Shown here in pieces: positions 20,757-33,600 of a stretch of DNA of 64,000 nt. Origin of the DNA: Bathymodiolus brooksi (Eukaryota > Mollusca > Bivalvia > Mytilida > Modiolidae); the NCBI GenBank assembly GCA_963680875.1, contig OY804583.1, positions 32,105,331 to 32,169,330 on the forward strand, written 5' to 3'. A program made the translations under genes and the position numbers. Below the pieces are notes generated by a model. That model was given only the letters and a program-made list of their open reading frames with translations. It made no database searches and was not told where the DNA came from. Position 1 is the stretch's first letter. Every line of letters begins with the position of its first letter.

Positions 20757-21010
20757 CCCTTTCCGCTAAGAACATGGTATTAAGGAGTAAGAGCAAAGAC
20801 TGGTTGGCTCGGAATCAGAATAATGTGTCCGAATGAGTGGCATGCCTACCCGCGAACAATTGTTTCAGTGAGCTATCACTATATAAAGATCCAACTCTTC
20901 GTGTTGGTCAATTACAAAGCGTACATCGTCATCATGTCATCAAATGTAACTTATTCTAGCTCCATGATATAGCTAAAAAAAAATGCCCATTTTGGCGTTA
21001 AACGATAATC
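20757..21010 (+). mobile_element. SINE, 5' truncated
   Basis: Begins at TTTCCGCTAAGAACATGG in the SINE middle and ends GGCGTTAAACGATAATCACT at about 21010. It lacks the tRNA head and runs directly into LINE coding sequence. Confidence 0.8.
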
Positions 21011-21016
21011 ACTCGC

Positions 21017-23565
21017 TCATATTTCCTACACTTGAGCAAACATTTGGAACATTTAATTGTAAAAACATTGATAGTAAAATTAACAAGAATAAAAATGGTC
21101 AAAATCAAAAACCTTGGTTTGACCAAGACTGTAAATTTGCCAGACAAAAATATCGAAAATCTAAGAGACGTTATAAGTTGAATAACACTATAAGAAATCG
21201 TTCAATTATGATCGATGATGAAAAGGGTTATAAGAAAGTTATGGATGAAAAGTATAAAATTTACTGTAAAAAAATTTCAGATGATTTAAAAAATGCCTCA
21301 AGAGATAATCCCAAACATTTCTGGAAAATATTAGGTGGACATAAGAGAAAACAACAACCAAATATTGAAATCAATACCTTATATGAATTTTTTAAAGATT
21401 TAAATACGAAAGGACTCGATGAACAACAGTCAACGACACTACAAAATGAACTTCCAAATGACTCTAATGTACATATTAATGGGTATATTTCTCAGAATGA
21501 AATTTTCAAATGTATAAAAAATTTAAAGAATAATAAAGCTTGTGGGGAAGATGAAATTATAAATGAGTACATTAAATCCACATCAAATCGTTTCATTCAT
21601 ATTTATGAAAAACTTTTTAATATAATTTTTGACACAGGTGTATTACCTCAAAGTTGGTTAAATGGGATTATTAAGCCAATTTATAAAAACAAAGGCGATG
21701 TTAAAGACCCAATGAATTATAGACCAATCACAATAGTTAGTTGTTTGGGGAAACTGTTTACTGCAATACTGAATGCAAGATTAAATGATTATACTGAAGA
21801 ATTCATGATACTTAAAGAAAATCAAAGTGGTTTCAGGCAAAGTTATTCAACACTAGATAATATTTTCTCTATATTTACACTATTTCAAATCTTAAAGTCA
21901 AAAAAGAAGAAATTATATTGTGCATTTATTGATTTTGAAAAAGCCTTTGACAGAGTATGGAGAGATGGCCTTTTTCACAAATTATTACTTAACAACATAA
22001 ATGGTAAAATGTATAATATTATATTCAATATGTATACCAGTGTTAAGTCATGTATCTCATATAAAAATCACACTACAGGATATTTTAACTGTGAAATTGG
22101 AGTTAGACAAGGGGAAAACCTGCCACTTTTCTTTTTTCATTGTTTCTTAATGATCTAGAAGAATTTTTGCTGACAAAAGATATAGTTGGTTTAAAAAGTA
22201 TCACCGACGAGTTAGAAACTGAACTTGAAATTTATCTAAAAATATTTGTAATGTTATATGCCGATGACACAATTTTATTAGCTGAATCAGCTGAAGATCT
22301 TCAAGTACAATTAAATGCTTTTGGTGAATATTGTGACAATTGGAAAATGAAGGTGAATGTGAACAAAACAAAAATAATGGTATTTGGATTTGGAAAACTA
22401 CGACAAAATCTCAAATTCACCTATAAAAACGTTGATATCGAAATAGTCAAACAATTTAATTATTTAGGGGTAATTTTTACAAAAACATGTAATTTTGATG
22501 TTACTAAAAAGCATCTTTCTGACAAAGCGCTTAAGGCAATGTACGAAGTTCTTAAAATGGGAAGGTTATATAAATTATCAGTGAAAATCCAGCTAGATCT
22601 CTTTGATAAAATGATAAAACCAATTCTCTTATATGGTTGCGAGGTCTGGGGATTTGGCAAAAATGAAGCACTAGAACGAGTTCACTTGAAATTCTGCAAA
22701 ATACTTTTAAATTTAAAGTCCTCTACTCCAAACTATATGGTTTATGGTGAGCTAGGCAGGTATCCAATTGATATTGATATAAAAGTAAGGACAATTTCAT
22801 ACTGGGCAAGACTTTTAAGTGGTAAGCAGGCTAAATTTTCAAATGTATTTTATAGGCTTTCTAGAAATTTGAATGAAAATGGTGATACTAATTTAAATTG
22901 GGTTTATTTTATCAGAACAATTCTAAATGAGTGTGGATTTACATATATATGGGAAACAGAAAATGTTAATAATAAAGAATGGTTAAAATGTGTTGTGAAA
23001 CAGCGATTGATAGATCAGTTTGTACAGAATTGGCAAACATCTCTGTCAGATTCTTCAAAAGCATTAAATTATAGGATTTTTAAAACCAAATTCGAATTCG
23101 AGGAATATTTCAATATTTTAAATATAGGTGATGCAATCAGACTGTGTAGATTTAGGACAACAAATCACTATCTACCGATTGAAACCGGTAGATGGAGAAA
23201 TATTGATAGAGAAAACAGGTACTGTAATTTATGTAATTGTCAGAAATTAGGCGATGAATACCACTATGTTTTAGAGTGTTCCTCTTTAAACGATAAACGC
23301 AAGCAGCTTCTTCCAAAATATTTTATGAAAAGACATAATGTTGTCAAATTCTTTGAACTTCTATCTACCAAAAAACAATCGCTGTTACGAAAATTATGTA
23401 TATTTATCAAACATATCAATAAGATCTTTTGTACTCCTGGCTTACCCACTGTTGTTCCTTAACCTATGTATATTTTGTAAAAAGTCTTGTTATGTTATTA
23501 TTATGTTGTTATTTTTCTCTGTACCATTGTATTTGGCTGTATGAGAATAAAGATATATATATAGC
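21017..23565 (+). mobile_element. Non-LTR retrotransposon, 5'-truncated, one frameshift
   Basis: The first frame (21017-22130) holds the RT fingers/palm: KNLKNNKACGEDEI, MNYRPITIVSCLGKLF, NQSGFRQSYSTLDNI, FIDFEKAFDRVW, GVRQGE. The second (22140-23462) holds MLYADDTILLAES, KPILLYGCEVWGF, and a C-terminal Cys/His finger (RYCNLCNCQKLGDEYHYVL). A single frame change between 22118 and 22140 separates them, within the segment that should read roughly LSPLLFSLFLND. The endonuclease is absent because of 5' truncation at the SINE junction. The 3' end is GAATAAAGATATATATATA. A Jockey/I-group element is likely. Relatively young, given the single lesion. Confidence 0.88.
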
Positions 23566-24182
23566 AAGAGAAAGTTAGAATTAGATTAATCAAAATTTAA
23601 GGGAAAAAAGGAAATATCCCCATAGTCCATGCCATTCAGACCCTAGCTACGACACTGATCCTCCAATGAGTGTTGTGGAGTTGATAAATATTTTAGGTTT
23701 GCTCAGTGTCGTCTTTAGGGGCGGATCCAGGATTTGTGGTTAGGGGGGGGGGCGTGAGTATGCGAGGGTTCTGGGGACTGCTTAAGGTCCCCAGCGGGTC
23801 CAAGGCAGAGCCCTGGTAGGGGACCAGGGGGGAGAACCCCCCCCCCCCCCCCCGGAAGCTCTGGGGTTTGAGGAATTACAGACGTTTATTTGAACGACAA
23901 TTTTGAACCAACCACACCATTTTTATCAGACCAAAAAAACTTGACTTCGAGTCTTAATTTTGTCGGATAATTGTTAACAGTATGTTTTTGTCAGATTATA
24001 AGAAGGCATGCCTTATAAGAAACCTAAAGTACAAATTTTCTTTAACAACCGTGATGCGAATTGTTCAACTCATGACTGATCGATCACGATATTTTAACCA
24101 TTGGTTTAGTTTTAACGCGTTCCTCATTTCACTAATTGATCTGTACTTTCGGTGCTTGTCCTTTCGGGTAGTTCTAGTTAAT

Positions 24183-24472
24183 GCTGCCCGTCCGGATGGA
24201 GCTTTTTTTTCCGTCGTTTGATTCATTCATTGAAATCGTATGATTCGACCGTTCTTGTTTATAGACAAACAAAAGCGGAAATTGTCAATACATGAACTTG
24301 TTGTAGATTTCTGATAAGCTAACGTAACTAAATTAGATGATCAGAATCGTTTCATGCAGCATTAATGTTAACATATTAGCCTTTGTTTGTCTATAAACAA
24401 GAACGAATCATACGTTTTCAATGAATGAACCAACGGCAAAACGAAAAGCTTCATCCGGACGGACGGTATATA
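24183..24472. repeat. Internal inverted repeat
   Basis: The arms at 24186-24275 and 24378-24468 share GTCCGGATGGAGC/ATGAAGC, TTCATTCATTGAAA, CGTATGATTCG and TTGTTTATAGACAAACAAA in opposite orientation, with roughly 100 bp between. MITE-like. Confidence 0.7.
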
Positions 24473-24640
24473 CTGATCATTTATCAATGGGTAGAGCTTT
24501 TTAGAATGATATCCCAAATTTACTCCTAATATCATTACTATTCATTTTGACTTACAGCTCACGAGTTAACCATTCATGAAAAAGTTGTTTGTTGAACTGC
24601 TTAATTTACGTTGTATAACATATGCTTTGCGAATTTTAGG

Positions 24641-24664
24641 TGGGGGGGGGGGGGGGGGGGGGGT
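24641..24664. repeat. Poly-G tract
   Basis: A run of about 24 G residues next to the element's right end. Similar C runs lie near its left part at 23838-23854. Confidence 0.85.
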
Positions 24665-24929
24665 GCACGCCTCGCACGCCCCCTCTAAATCCGCCTCTGG
24701 TCTTAATAGCATCATAGGCCCCCGGGCAAAGCAATGCACTGTCGAAATATCTAGATCGGAAAACCATATATATTTTCATTAATTAATACATAATTATATT
24801 TCAGTTATCATTTATTTTTTTACATTTGCGAAATCAATCATTGGTATTTAAGGCAAGTGTTTAAATAACCTTCATATTTCTCGGGAATAGACTGCAAGCA
24901 CGTTTTTGACGAGCGTTACTGTATACAGG

Positions 24930-25300
24930 TAACATGTAAATGTGTGGATAGTTATTTGGCACTGGACGGTGACACAGGCGCTCGTGTTCGAACAAGATGA
25001 AATAAGGAAAAAGAGATGAAATAATAAAGAAATTGTATTGAAAATAAATTTGTTAACAATTAGTTAAAAAAGGGGGGATGGAAATTCAGTGCCACGAGCG
25101 CCTGTGGACGGCGAGATGTTGGAAATACAAAATACACATATTAAGGTGATTTGGGATTGTCATGGACATGGAATGGACATGGAATCGGATTTAGCTATTG
25201 TATATAACTCAGGTAAGGTGAATTTTATTTTTTTTCTCGGGAATTCACTTGATGAAATTGGTTCATTCATAGCAAATCTCATCACTGAAAATAACAAATA
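24930..25300 (+). other. Possible exon, weak
   Basis: An open frame from 25089 (MPRAPVDGEMLEIQ, then VIWDCHGHGMDMESDLAIVY) reaches a good donor, CAG|GTAAGG, at about 25211. No domain is recognised. ACAGGCGCTCGTG (24973) and CACGAGCGCCTGT (25091) are inverted copies, so the segment may instead be part of an inverted-repeat element. Confidence 0.25.
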
Positions 25301-25639
25301 ATTGTTCAACATAGCACACAGTCAGACGTCACATAAATTTCATTAATTAAAGGTTCTTTGGAGCGACCATTTTTAATAATTTGCACTGTCGCAATATTGG
25401 CGCAGTAAAAGAGTATATTTTTCCTTGACAACTGTTTTCCCCACAAAACAGTAGAAACTACTATAGGACTGATACAGTTCTAGAAAAGCAATAGAAGCAG
25501 GGACGTCTTGACAGTATTATAGTCGGCACAGCCCACTTGGGTATCATAAAAATTAGCATTCTTCTTCTTCTTCCAATTTAGGAACCGGATTCACACGTGA
25601 ATGTATAAGGTTCCGCGAAAACTTTGCGCAGTGTCGGGC

Positions 25640-26205
25640 AACACAGCAGCCTTCTTCCGAATATTTACAGGTAAAAACGATATACAGGTGGACGCTGGTC
25701 TAGTTGCTGTCAGGACGCGCCTTAAGGGCGCTCCTGAATCCCTCTACTGTGTTGGCCGAAGTTGTATTCGCTGGCAAGTTGGTTCCAGTCCCTGATGGTC
25801 CTGTGGAAGAACAAATTACCGAAGGCCTTACTGCTCGTTCTTTCTTGATGAAGGCGATCTTTGCCTCTAGTCCTGCTGTCGTTGGATTGGATATATTGGT
25901 GGCTGTCTATATCAATTAATCCATTTTTGATTTTATACAGCATGCATAGTCTCTTAGTCTTTCTCCTTCTAATTTTTCCCACTTCGTCCACTTCAAGGAT
26001 TCTACCATTTTAGTAACACAGCCAGGTGTTCGGTCTGTGTAAGTGTTGAAAACGAATCTTGCGGCTCTTTTTTGTACTTTTTCAAGGTTGCTAATCTTTT
26101 TCCGGTTTGTCGGGTCCCATACTGAGCTTGCATGCTCCATTGTTGGTCTCACCATGGATGTATATGCTGCTGATTTCACTGGTTTGGTGCAGTCTTTTAG
26201 CATTA
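25640..26205 (-). pseudogene. LINE ORF2 C-terminal relic (CR1/Jockey-type)
   Basis: The minus strand reads AYTSMVRPTMEHASSVWDP, LEKVQKRAARFV and, after a frameshift near 25950, SSKAFGNLFFHRTIRDWNQL. This is the conserved region downstream of the RT domain in Jockey/CR1-type elements. The RT itself is missing. Confidence 0.8.
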
Positions 26206-26839
26206 ATTTTGTTCATTATCTATAGTAAAAAATATTGATATATTGAAGTTGAAAGTTTACAACCCTAAAATATATTTGAAATATATTTGAAAGTTTAGTG
26301 GTCCCCGTGATCCATGATAAAGGGCTTGCCACGACAGATTTAGGAAAAAATCTAATAAAACCCCCATGATTTACTACACCTAAAAAGGTTAGCTCCTTTC
26401 TGCCGCCATCTCATGTTGTAGATGAGATTGGGGTCTTAATTAATATATTTAAGTAGAAAATTTACGATCCAATCGTATATTAGAGAACTGAACATGTCTA
26501 CCCATTTCAGCAGCACGTGGACATGCATATACAAAATGTACTTTTAAATAGAAAATGACTCCTCCCCCTCCGTGATGAAAGGCAATTCTACCTCACCATT
26601 TATACATTGGAAGTGTAATGCTTCTTCTTCTTCCGTGTACAGAGTGTACTCATCATTGAGCGTTATACCCCATTTTATGCTACCAACGTAAAGTTTTTAT
26701 TTTTATTTTAAGAATAAAATATGAATTTGTATAATTAGTTTATGTATTCAAAAACATAATTTGTTTGTTTGATGTCTATTGAAGTAAAGTATTCACTATT
26801 TTTTCCCTTGGTATTTGTAAAGCACGCGCAAGAATTTTC

Positions 26840-26895
26840 GTCACGTGTTTTGTCCCTATATAAGAAAAAGTTTTCTAAACGCGCTAAATCTTTTT
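26840..26895 (+). promoter_or_regulatory. Candidate core promoter with TATA box
   Basis: TATATAAG at 26857-26864, preceded by an E-box-like TCACGTG at 26841-26847, lies about 80 nt before an ATG-containing exon with a strong donor. Spacing fits a start site near 26888-26895. Supported by arrangement only. Confidence 0.4.
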
Positions 26896-26942
26896 TCAAA
26901 CAAACCATATTAATATCTCTATTATATATTGTAGAAATCAGA

Positions 26943-27004
26943 ATGTCCAATTGTGTAGAAATGGCGAACCAAGTTGTTGTCAAGAGGAAAGCTCTTCCCA
27001 AACG
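26943..27004 (+). CDS. Candidate first coding exon of a basic, Pro/Val-rich protein gene
   Basis: Twenty codons plus two bases: MSNCVEMANQVVVKRKALPK, then donor G|GTAAGT at 27005. A second in-frame ATG at 26961 (GAAATGGCG) has the better Kozak context. The exon sits just downstream of a TATA box. Its phase (2) and very basic end match the acceptor of the exon at 47121, giving ...PKRVKPVRQGERR. Joining the two over about 20 kb is inference. No protein family recognised. Confidence 0.42.
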
Positions 27005-27429
27005 GTAAGTCAATTTATTAATAATCAGTAAGTTGCCGAATTTTAAAATAAATAAATAAAATAATCGCAGATATTTAAAAATTTTGTATTTAGAATAAAT
27101 ATTTTCACCTAAAATACATTATTTAGTCCTCAAGTGTAACTCAATTACCTTAATCATAAAATCAACATTTTTTACTAACCAAAGACAACAAATCTAAAAT
27201 CATAAACACTCAGAACCCTCCCCCTTTTTGCAATATGATTGATTGGGAAAGGCAGGAGCCATGGGCCGTTTGATACATACAGTTTTGTAATTCTGTGTAG
27301 ATGCCCCATACAAAAATTAAAAAGCCCCTAAAAATATTTTAGTTTTTACAAAGACTACACTGAAATGGCCCATTGAATGTTGTGATGGGGCCGCAATGGC
27401 CCATAATCGTTTCCTCTTTCCTGATAACT

Positions 27430-27915
27430 GATTGATTGATTGATGTTTAACGTCCAGCGAGCAATTTTTCAGCTATATTCAGGACGAGAACATGTTTACA
27501 ATAAATCAATATGTAGGTTGAAAATGGGGAACGGATAGGCCAATGGGCAAACAAACATTTAAACGCCACGGGACTCGAAACAAGGAAAGGTGATGGTAGG
27601 GACGGAGAATTTAGCCAGTGCAACAGGTCTCCTATGGACCACTGTTACACTGGGTTCTTTAACGTGCGAAGAGGGTGGAAATCTCTCAACACGGGACCTC
27701 AGTTTTATTTACGTCTCATCCGAAGGACGGGTTGGTTGTGAATTTATACATCCTGCACAACCGACAGACTCCCCTTCAAGCCGAAGAAGCTCTCGGCCCC
27801 ATTTCTATACCCTGGGGTTCCCGCGGGGTTAACCCCTTTTAGAGGACTAGTGCCTCTAGGATGGAGAAACCTGGTGCCTATTCTACCCCCGGCACACTCT
27901 CTGGGAGGGGGTCCT
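27430..27915 (+). repeat. Dispersed repeat with 'CTCATCCGAAGGAC' core
   Basis: Begins (GATT)n GTTTAACGTCCAGCGAGCAA and includes ACAGGTCTCCTATGGACCAC, ACGGGACCTCAG, TCTCATCCGAAGGACGGG, ending in GGCACACTCTCTGGGAGGGG. It is GC-richer than its surroundings. Its first segment recurs at 30113-30165. The 80-aa ORF across it is incidental. Confidence 0.55.
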
Positions 27916-28084
27916 TTTTGCAATAAAAATAAATAATTCTTAGATTAACAATTGACGATTAAATGTATTTTAAGTGAAAATTAAGACTATTAGATACTAA
28001 AAATTAAATAAACAAAATGGGGAAAGCGTTATTTCCTCACAAATGTCTGTGTGGGGGGTAGGGGGAAATGGGGCAATTTACTCC

Positions 28085-29560
28085 CCATCTAGCCTCTTTC
28101 TATGACATATCCTATCTGGAACGAAGTCCCATCTGATTGGAGACAGGCCAATGTCATCTCTGTCTTTAAGAAGGGCGAGAAATACCTTGCAAGCAACTAT
28201 AGGCCCATATCTTTGACTTGCATCTGCTACAAGGTATTAGAACACATAGTTTAATATGTATGTCCAACATGGTGAAACATCTTGAAATTCATGACATCTT
28301 AAGTGAACTACCAAGAGAAGCTGTGAGACACAATTAATCTCCCTTACACAGGAGATAACCAACCATCTCCACTATGGAATACAAAATGACTTATTAATTC
28401 TTGACTTTTCTAAAGCCTTTGATAAAGTGTCTCACAAGAAACTACTATTCAAACTTGATAATTATGGCATAAGAGATACTACCATAAAATGGATAGGATC
28501 CTTCTGAAACAACAGAATGCAGCAGGCTGTTCTTGATGGGGAGTCATCCAGCTAACTTCCAGTTGTCAGTGGGGTACCACATGGTCTGTCCTGGGACCCC
28601 TTCTCTTTCTCACGTTTATAAATGACCTACCAGCAGCTGTATCACAAACTCGTCTCTTTCCTGATGACTATATTCTGTATAGACCAATTAGGCACTTCTC
28701 CAACTGAAACACTGCAAAATGACTTGGATAAGCTAGCACAATGGGGCATGTAATTCCACCCTTGCAAATGTAACTCTATAGTCTGTCACACGATCTAAAA
28801 CACCTTTCAAATACAACTACATCTTAGAAGGACACATTCTTGAATCAGTAGATACAACAACATACCTTGGAATCGCCATCTCGTCCAACATGACCTGGAA
28901 TGCACTGTCCACATAAACAACATAGAATCAAAAGCACAGAAATTATTAGGATTTTTTTTAGAAGAAACCTCCAAATAAAGAATGAGCATACTAAGAGCAT
29001 GACATATAAATCCTTAGTTAGCTCAAACCTGGAATACTACTCAACCATCTCGCCACACACTAAAAAACAGAAAAGCAAAATATAAAAGATTCAACGCAGA
29101 GCAACCAGTTACACAACAGGTAGATTCCGTGACATCTATGCTGGACCCCCTAGAATGGAATTCCCTAGAAACATGCAGAAACATTGCCAAAGTCTCTATG
29201 CTATACATAGTTACACACAATCTGGTTGCCATCAATCCAGACTTCTATATCTCTTCTCAGACATCACTCACACGACACAGTCAGTCTTCGATACAAGTCC
29301 TTTAGCACATCCACTGACTACTTCAAATTCAGCTTCTTCCCTCATACAGTTGTCCTTTGGAATGCATTACCACCTGATAGTGTCTCTGCTTCTTCTTTGG
29401 ATCAGTTTAAATCACAGATCCAAACCCACTACAACTAAACAGTTTTCCATTATATATGTAAATAGGTTGCTTTTTTAAAATTATTTATTAATTGTAAATA
29501 TATGGTCTGTTCACGCCGATGCATAGTCGTCACAGTTGACAGAGCATTGTATGATGTAGA
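28085..29560 (+). pseudogene. LINE ORF2 relic with RT domain, many frameshifts
   Basis: Piecewise plus-strand frames give DWRQANVISVFKKGEKYLAS, NYRPISL, ILDFSKAFDKVSHKKLL, a decayed GVPHG, a decayed YADD equivalent (FPDDYILY), and the C-terminal HTVVLWNALPPDSVSASSLD ending near 29440. The 3' end is about 29560 (GATGTAGATGTAGATC). CR1/Jockey-like and multiply broken, so old. Confidence 0.82.
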
Positions 29561-29765
29561 TGTAGATCTTTGTGAAATATTTTACCAGTGACAAATTGAT
29601 TTATGTGACAGCGATTGTCCAGTTAAATCTCCATATACCTGATTAAAATATGTTTACACTAAGTGGAAATGACCGATTTAGGTTCATTTAAATATTTACT
29701 AAGGGAGCACTTAATGTCCTATATTTTACTCGAAGACAAATTGAATAAAAACAATTGAATACATT

Positions 29766-29860
29766 TAAGAAATAAATCATGGAAACCAGAAGAGTTTTAA
29801 CATGGGTTGGCGGATATTAGTATTTTAAAACACATTCTGGCTTCCATGAATTATTTCGAT
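29766..29860. repeat. Imperfect hairpin
   Basis: AATCATGGAAACCAGAAGAG (29774-) and CATTCTGGCTTCCATGAATT (29833-) are inverted over about 30 bp with a short loop. Otherwise 29560-30110 shows nothing recognisable. Confidence 0.6.
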
Positions 29861-30112
29861 TCTGCTGTCTAAAGAGTACAAATACGGCAGTATACTTTGA
29901 TTGGAAGACGGTAATTTATATTTACGTTTGCGGACAATGTCGCCCACAATTTATGCTGCCAAATTCAGGCAGACGATAATTCATCAACATTTACATTTAC
30001 GACGCGAAAGTCAAGTCACATGCACCGGCACATGTGCTAATGAGATTATACTCAATCGATAAATCGCTCGTTTGTTTACAAAGCGAAAGAAGGACGTCGT
30101 GTTAGAATTTAT

Positions 30113-30690
30113 TTGTTGATTGATTGTGCCTTAACGTCCAGCGAGCAGTATTTCAGCTATGTTAATAATAAAATAAAAACTATTTAGAAATGAAGGAATG
30201 GAGGGTATTAGAGTTATGGTGTTTAATGCCACGTTCAACAATATATCAGTTATATCGTGGCGGTCAGTTTTATTGGTGGAGAAAACCACTAACAATTTAA
30301 ACTTTATCACATAACATTGTGGTTTATGGTGTTTTAATGCCACTTTTAACAATATTGCAGTTATATAATGGCGGTCAATTTTCTTGGTAGAGGAAACCGA
30401 CAAACCAGAGTACCCTGAGAAAACCACCGACCTATTGCAAGTCACCGACAAACTTTATCACATAGTGTTGTACCGAGCAAACCTAGCCAGTGCAGGATTC
30501 GAACTCGCAACATTAATGGTGATGGGCACTGATGGCATAAGTAGTTGTAAATCCAACTACCATACGATTACGACCATGACGACCCCTTATAGCATTGTAT
30601 TGAGTACACCTTGCCATGAGCAGGATGCGAACTCGCAATGTTAGTGGTGATAGGTACTGAATCCAACTACCATACGATCATGACCATCTG
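30113..30690. repeat. Dispersed 'GGAGGAAACCGGAG' repeats, nested copies 5 and 6
   Basis: One truncated copy (30205-30315) and one longer copy (30322-30690) follow in the same orientation. The second carries a duplicated tail (GATGGGCACTGATGGCATAA and GTGATAGGTACTGA, each with ATCCAACTACCATACGATNA). A TTAACGTCCAGCGAGCAG segment precedes them. Confidence 0.75.
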
Positions 30691-30699
30691 CAATGGTAG

Positions 30700-33600
30700 G
30701 GACTCAAAATTGAGTCTTTTGTTGTAGTTACAATTCCTAGACCATTTTTAAACCTTCACCAGTACCCTTAAAATACTTGCTGTCTATATTAGATACTGTT
30801 CTCAACACAACACACTCTACTGATAATTATTTGTTTTTGGTTTTTCATGCTTCAACATATTCTTTTTTTATGGAATCTTGATATTTTGTTTTAAGTAAAA
30901 AAATAAATAGCACAGCATGTTTATGGTGTAAGTTAATTATATATATAAGGACTACCAGCATAAATACAGCATCATTAATTTGAAAATGCAGTAAAAGTAC
31001 ACCTGAACCTGAAAGCATTGTAAATTTGGCCCCTGTCCATTGTGATGTTTTAACCTGACAACAACAACCCCCCCCCCCACCCCAAAATCAAGGGAGTATT
31101 CCTATCTGCATCAGATGGGAATGTGCTGGGCAGCTCTGTTAGGGATTAGCCTTTGGAACCATTACTGAGTATCCATTTTTATTAAAAATGTTTAAAATGT
31201 AGGTTGCCATTGCTGTCAAGTTGAAGGTGCATAAATGCTGTCTTATAACCACAAGTACCCCACTATTGTCACTTTAGACAGAATTTTCATCACCCCCTCT
31301 CCCTTCCAAACAATTAATAATATTTTTTTTTAATTGAATCTTCTTTCTTGTAATTTTACCCATATTTCATGTTTACTGCTTGTTATACAATTTTATGTCA
31401 ATCCAAGTGAATACCTATCTTAATTAGAACTGGATGTTTGTTGGATCTTTTTTATTTTTTTCCATTGGTGATACACACATATTTAACAACATTCTGTTAG
31501 GATCGTGATTCATCTATGACCATCCAATCATATAAATATATTTGAACAATTGAACAACAGATCATGGCATGTACTAACTAGTATTTGATTTTGATAACTA
31601 AAGATTTATTAGCCTCGTCACTGATTGATCTGTTTAAAAGTATGAACCCACACTGGATGTTCACATATAATTAAGGGGCATATATCTCAGAAACTACAAA
31701 TGTCTGATATCTCAAATTCAGACTTGTATTTTATCCCTTTAAACCTAGTTTTAAAGTTTTATGTCTATAATATATTTAGAAAATAAATGTAAAAACAATG
31801 ATGACTGCATCATAAAAAATCATCCAGCTGATTCACAAATTGTTTTTTATATACATTAATTTCTAAACAACCCTGCATACCTTAGGGGTCAGCTTCATGA
31901 CCTTCCTTGCAACCCAGCTGTTAATTTCTTTTTGCATATGAAACAATGTTGATGAAGAATTTCATTTCTTTTTCTTTTTCCAATGCAAAAGAAACTGAAA
32001 AGTCAGAAGAAAATACTATTTATCTGTTTGATTTTGAACCCAACATTAGAGATTTTCAAGAATCAATATAATATTTGCTGCAAAGCATCATTATGACATG
32101 TAGATTTAGATTGTTAAAGAATCGCCCCAGGATCTGTGGTTGAAAATTGAACATGGGGGGAAGAAAAAAAAATGTGTACCAGTAATTGAATACAAATCTA
32201 TATGCACAAATAAAGACTACCGGTACTAACTGGGTCTGTAAGGTCCCAGCTGTTAAGTCCAAAGTTTGTGATAGGCTGTATTAGAATAAAGTTTAAAATA
32301 GAATTCCAAAGAAATAGAAATGAACATGTGGAGCAGGAACTGCTCACCCTTCCAGAGCACCTGAGTTCACCCTCAGTTTTAAGTGGTGTTCTGTTACTAG
32401 ATCTTAAGGTTTATGTGTAATGTTTTGTAGTTTGTTGTTTGTCCTGTTGTCTATTTTTATTTCGCCATTGTGTTGTCTGTGCTTCGATTTACAAATCTTC
32501 AAACTCTTCTTGCAATTGTAGTTGGCATGAAATATCCTTGTGATATGTAGATATACAAACTTGCACAAATGAAGACCTCTGTCTGTGGGGTCCGAGCCTT
32601 TGGGGTCCAAAGTACATGTATATATAGGCTACATTAGAATGAATTTTATTATTGCATATCAGAATAAAAATCATACATTTAATTGGCTGAACGCTCTCCA
32701 CGTGACTTTCACTATTCCACGAAATAGACTGGAATGCTGATATAGACCGGTCCAAAAACCGTGTATAGACTGGTACTACTGGTCTATACACAGATATTTG
32801 TTTGTTTATGTTTTAATAAATTTAATTTTACTTATAATCTTATTTTATTTCTCATTATAAGTTGAACACCATTCAAACAATTGTTGTAGTCAATTCAATT
32901 TAGGTAATAACGAAGGTGATAACGCCAAGGGAAACCTTCAATGATCCTGATTAAAAATTTCTATGCATTTATATTGTATGTCAGATTTTGGTCTTCAATG
33001 CAATAAACACAATAATTACTGATATGGAGTGCAATATCAGTAACTATTATATAAATATAGTATTCCCCAGAACTAGAAATGACATGTAATTGTAAATTGC
33101 ATGACATTTGATTTACAAATGGAGATTCAATCTAGTACAAAAGAAGGCACGATGGTCTTTAGGTTCCTTTTCTAAGCAAATTAGGTTTATTTTATCAAAA
33201 CCACATTTAAATTTTATCTATAAATTTATTTATGGTATATATAGAAGGTCATTGTTACAAATCAGTAATGGTCAAGGGGAGATAACTCCATTCTACTTTC
33301 AAAAGTGTTGGCCCATGCACAGAATCACTTGATTCTCTTATGCAATTCGTGCTCAGCCACTAAATATCAAAGGATACTTTGGGATAATTTATCCTACAAC
33401 CATCAAAAAGCACAACATCCATCAATGATTAAGACATAACCATTATTTTGAAAATCTTCTGGCGACCGTTTCACTAAAGGTCATAAGTCGTAAAGATAGA
33501 CCTAAGTGTACTCGAGTTACGACTGTTTCACTAATAGGTAGGATTTACAACTTATGATAAAAAGTGATTGCAAAATTAAGTGGTGGTAGATGAGATACTT

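Larger units (their letters stand above)
23716..24700. mobile_element. GGGGCGGATCC-ended element, ~0.98 kb
   Basis: The left end GGGGCGGATCCAGGATTTG and the right end, whose reverse complement reads AGAGGCGGATTTAGAGGGGG, form imperfect inverted termini beside G/C homopolymers. Flanks GTCTTTA and GTCTTAA could be a diverged duplication. No intact transposase. Contains a second, internal inverted repeat. Confidence 0.5.

Noticed and set aside
12283..24664. Long C and G homopolymers (12283, 17691, 24641) as functional G-quadruplex sites
   Set aside because: Pure homopolymers beside transposon ends; lengths are uncertain in assemblies and nothing else suggests a role.
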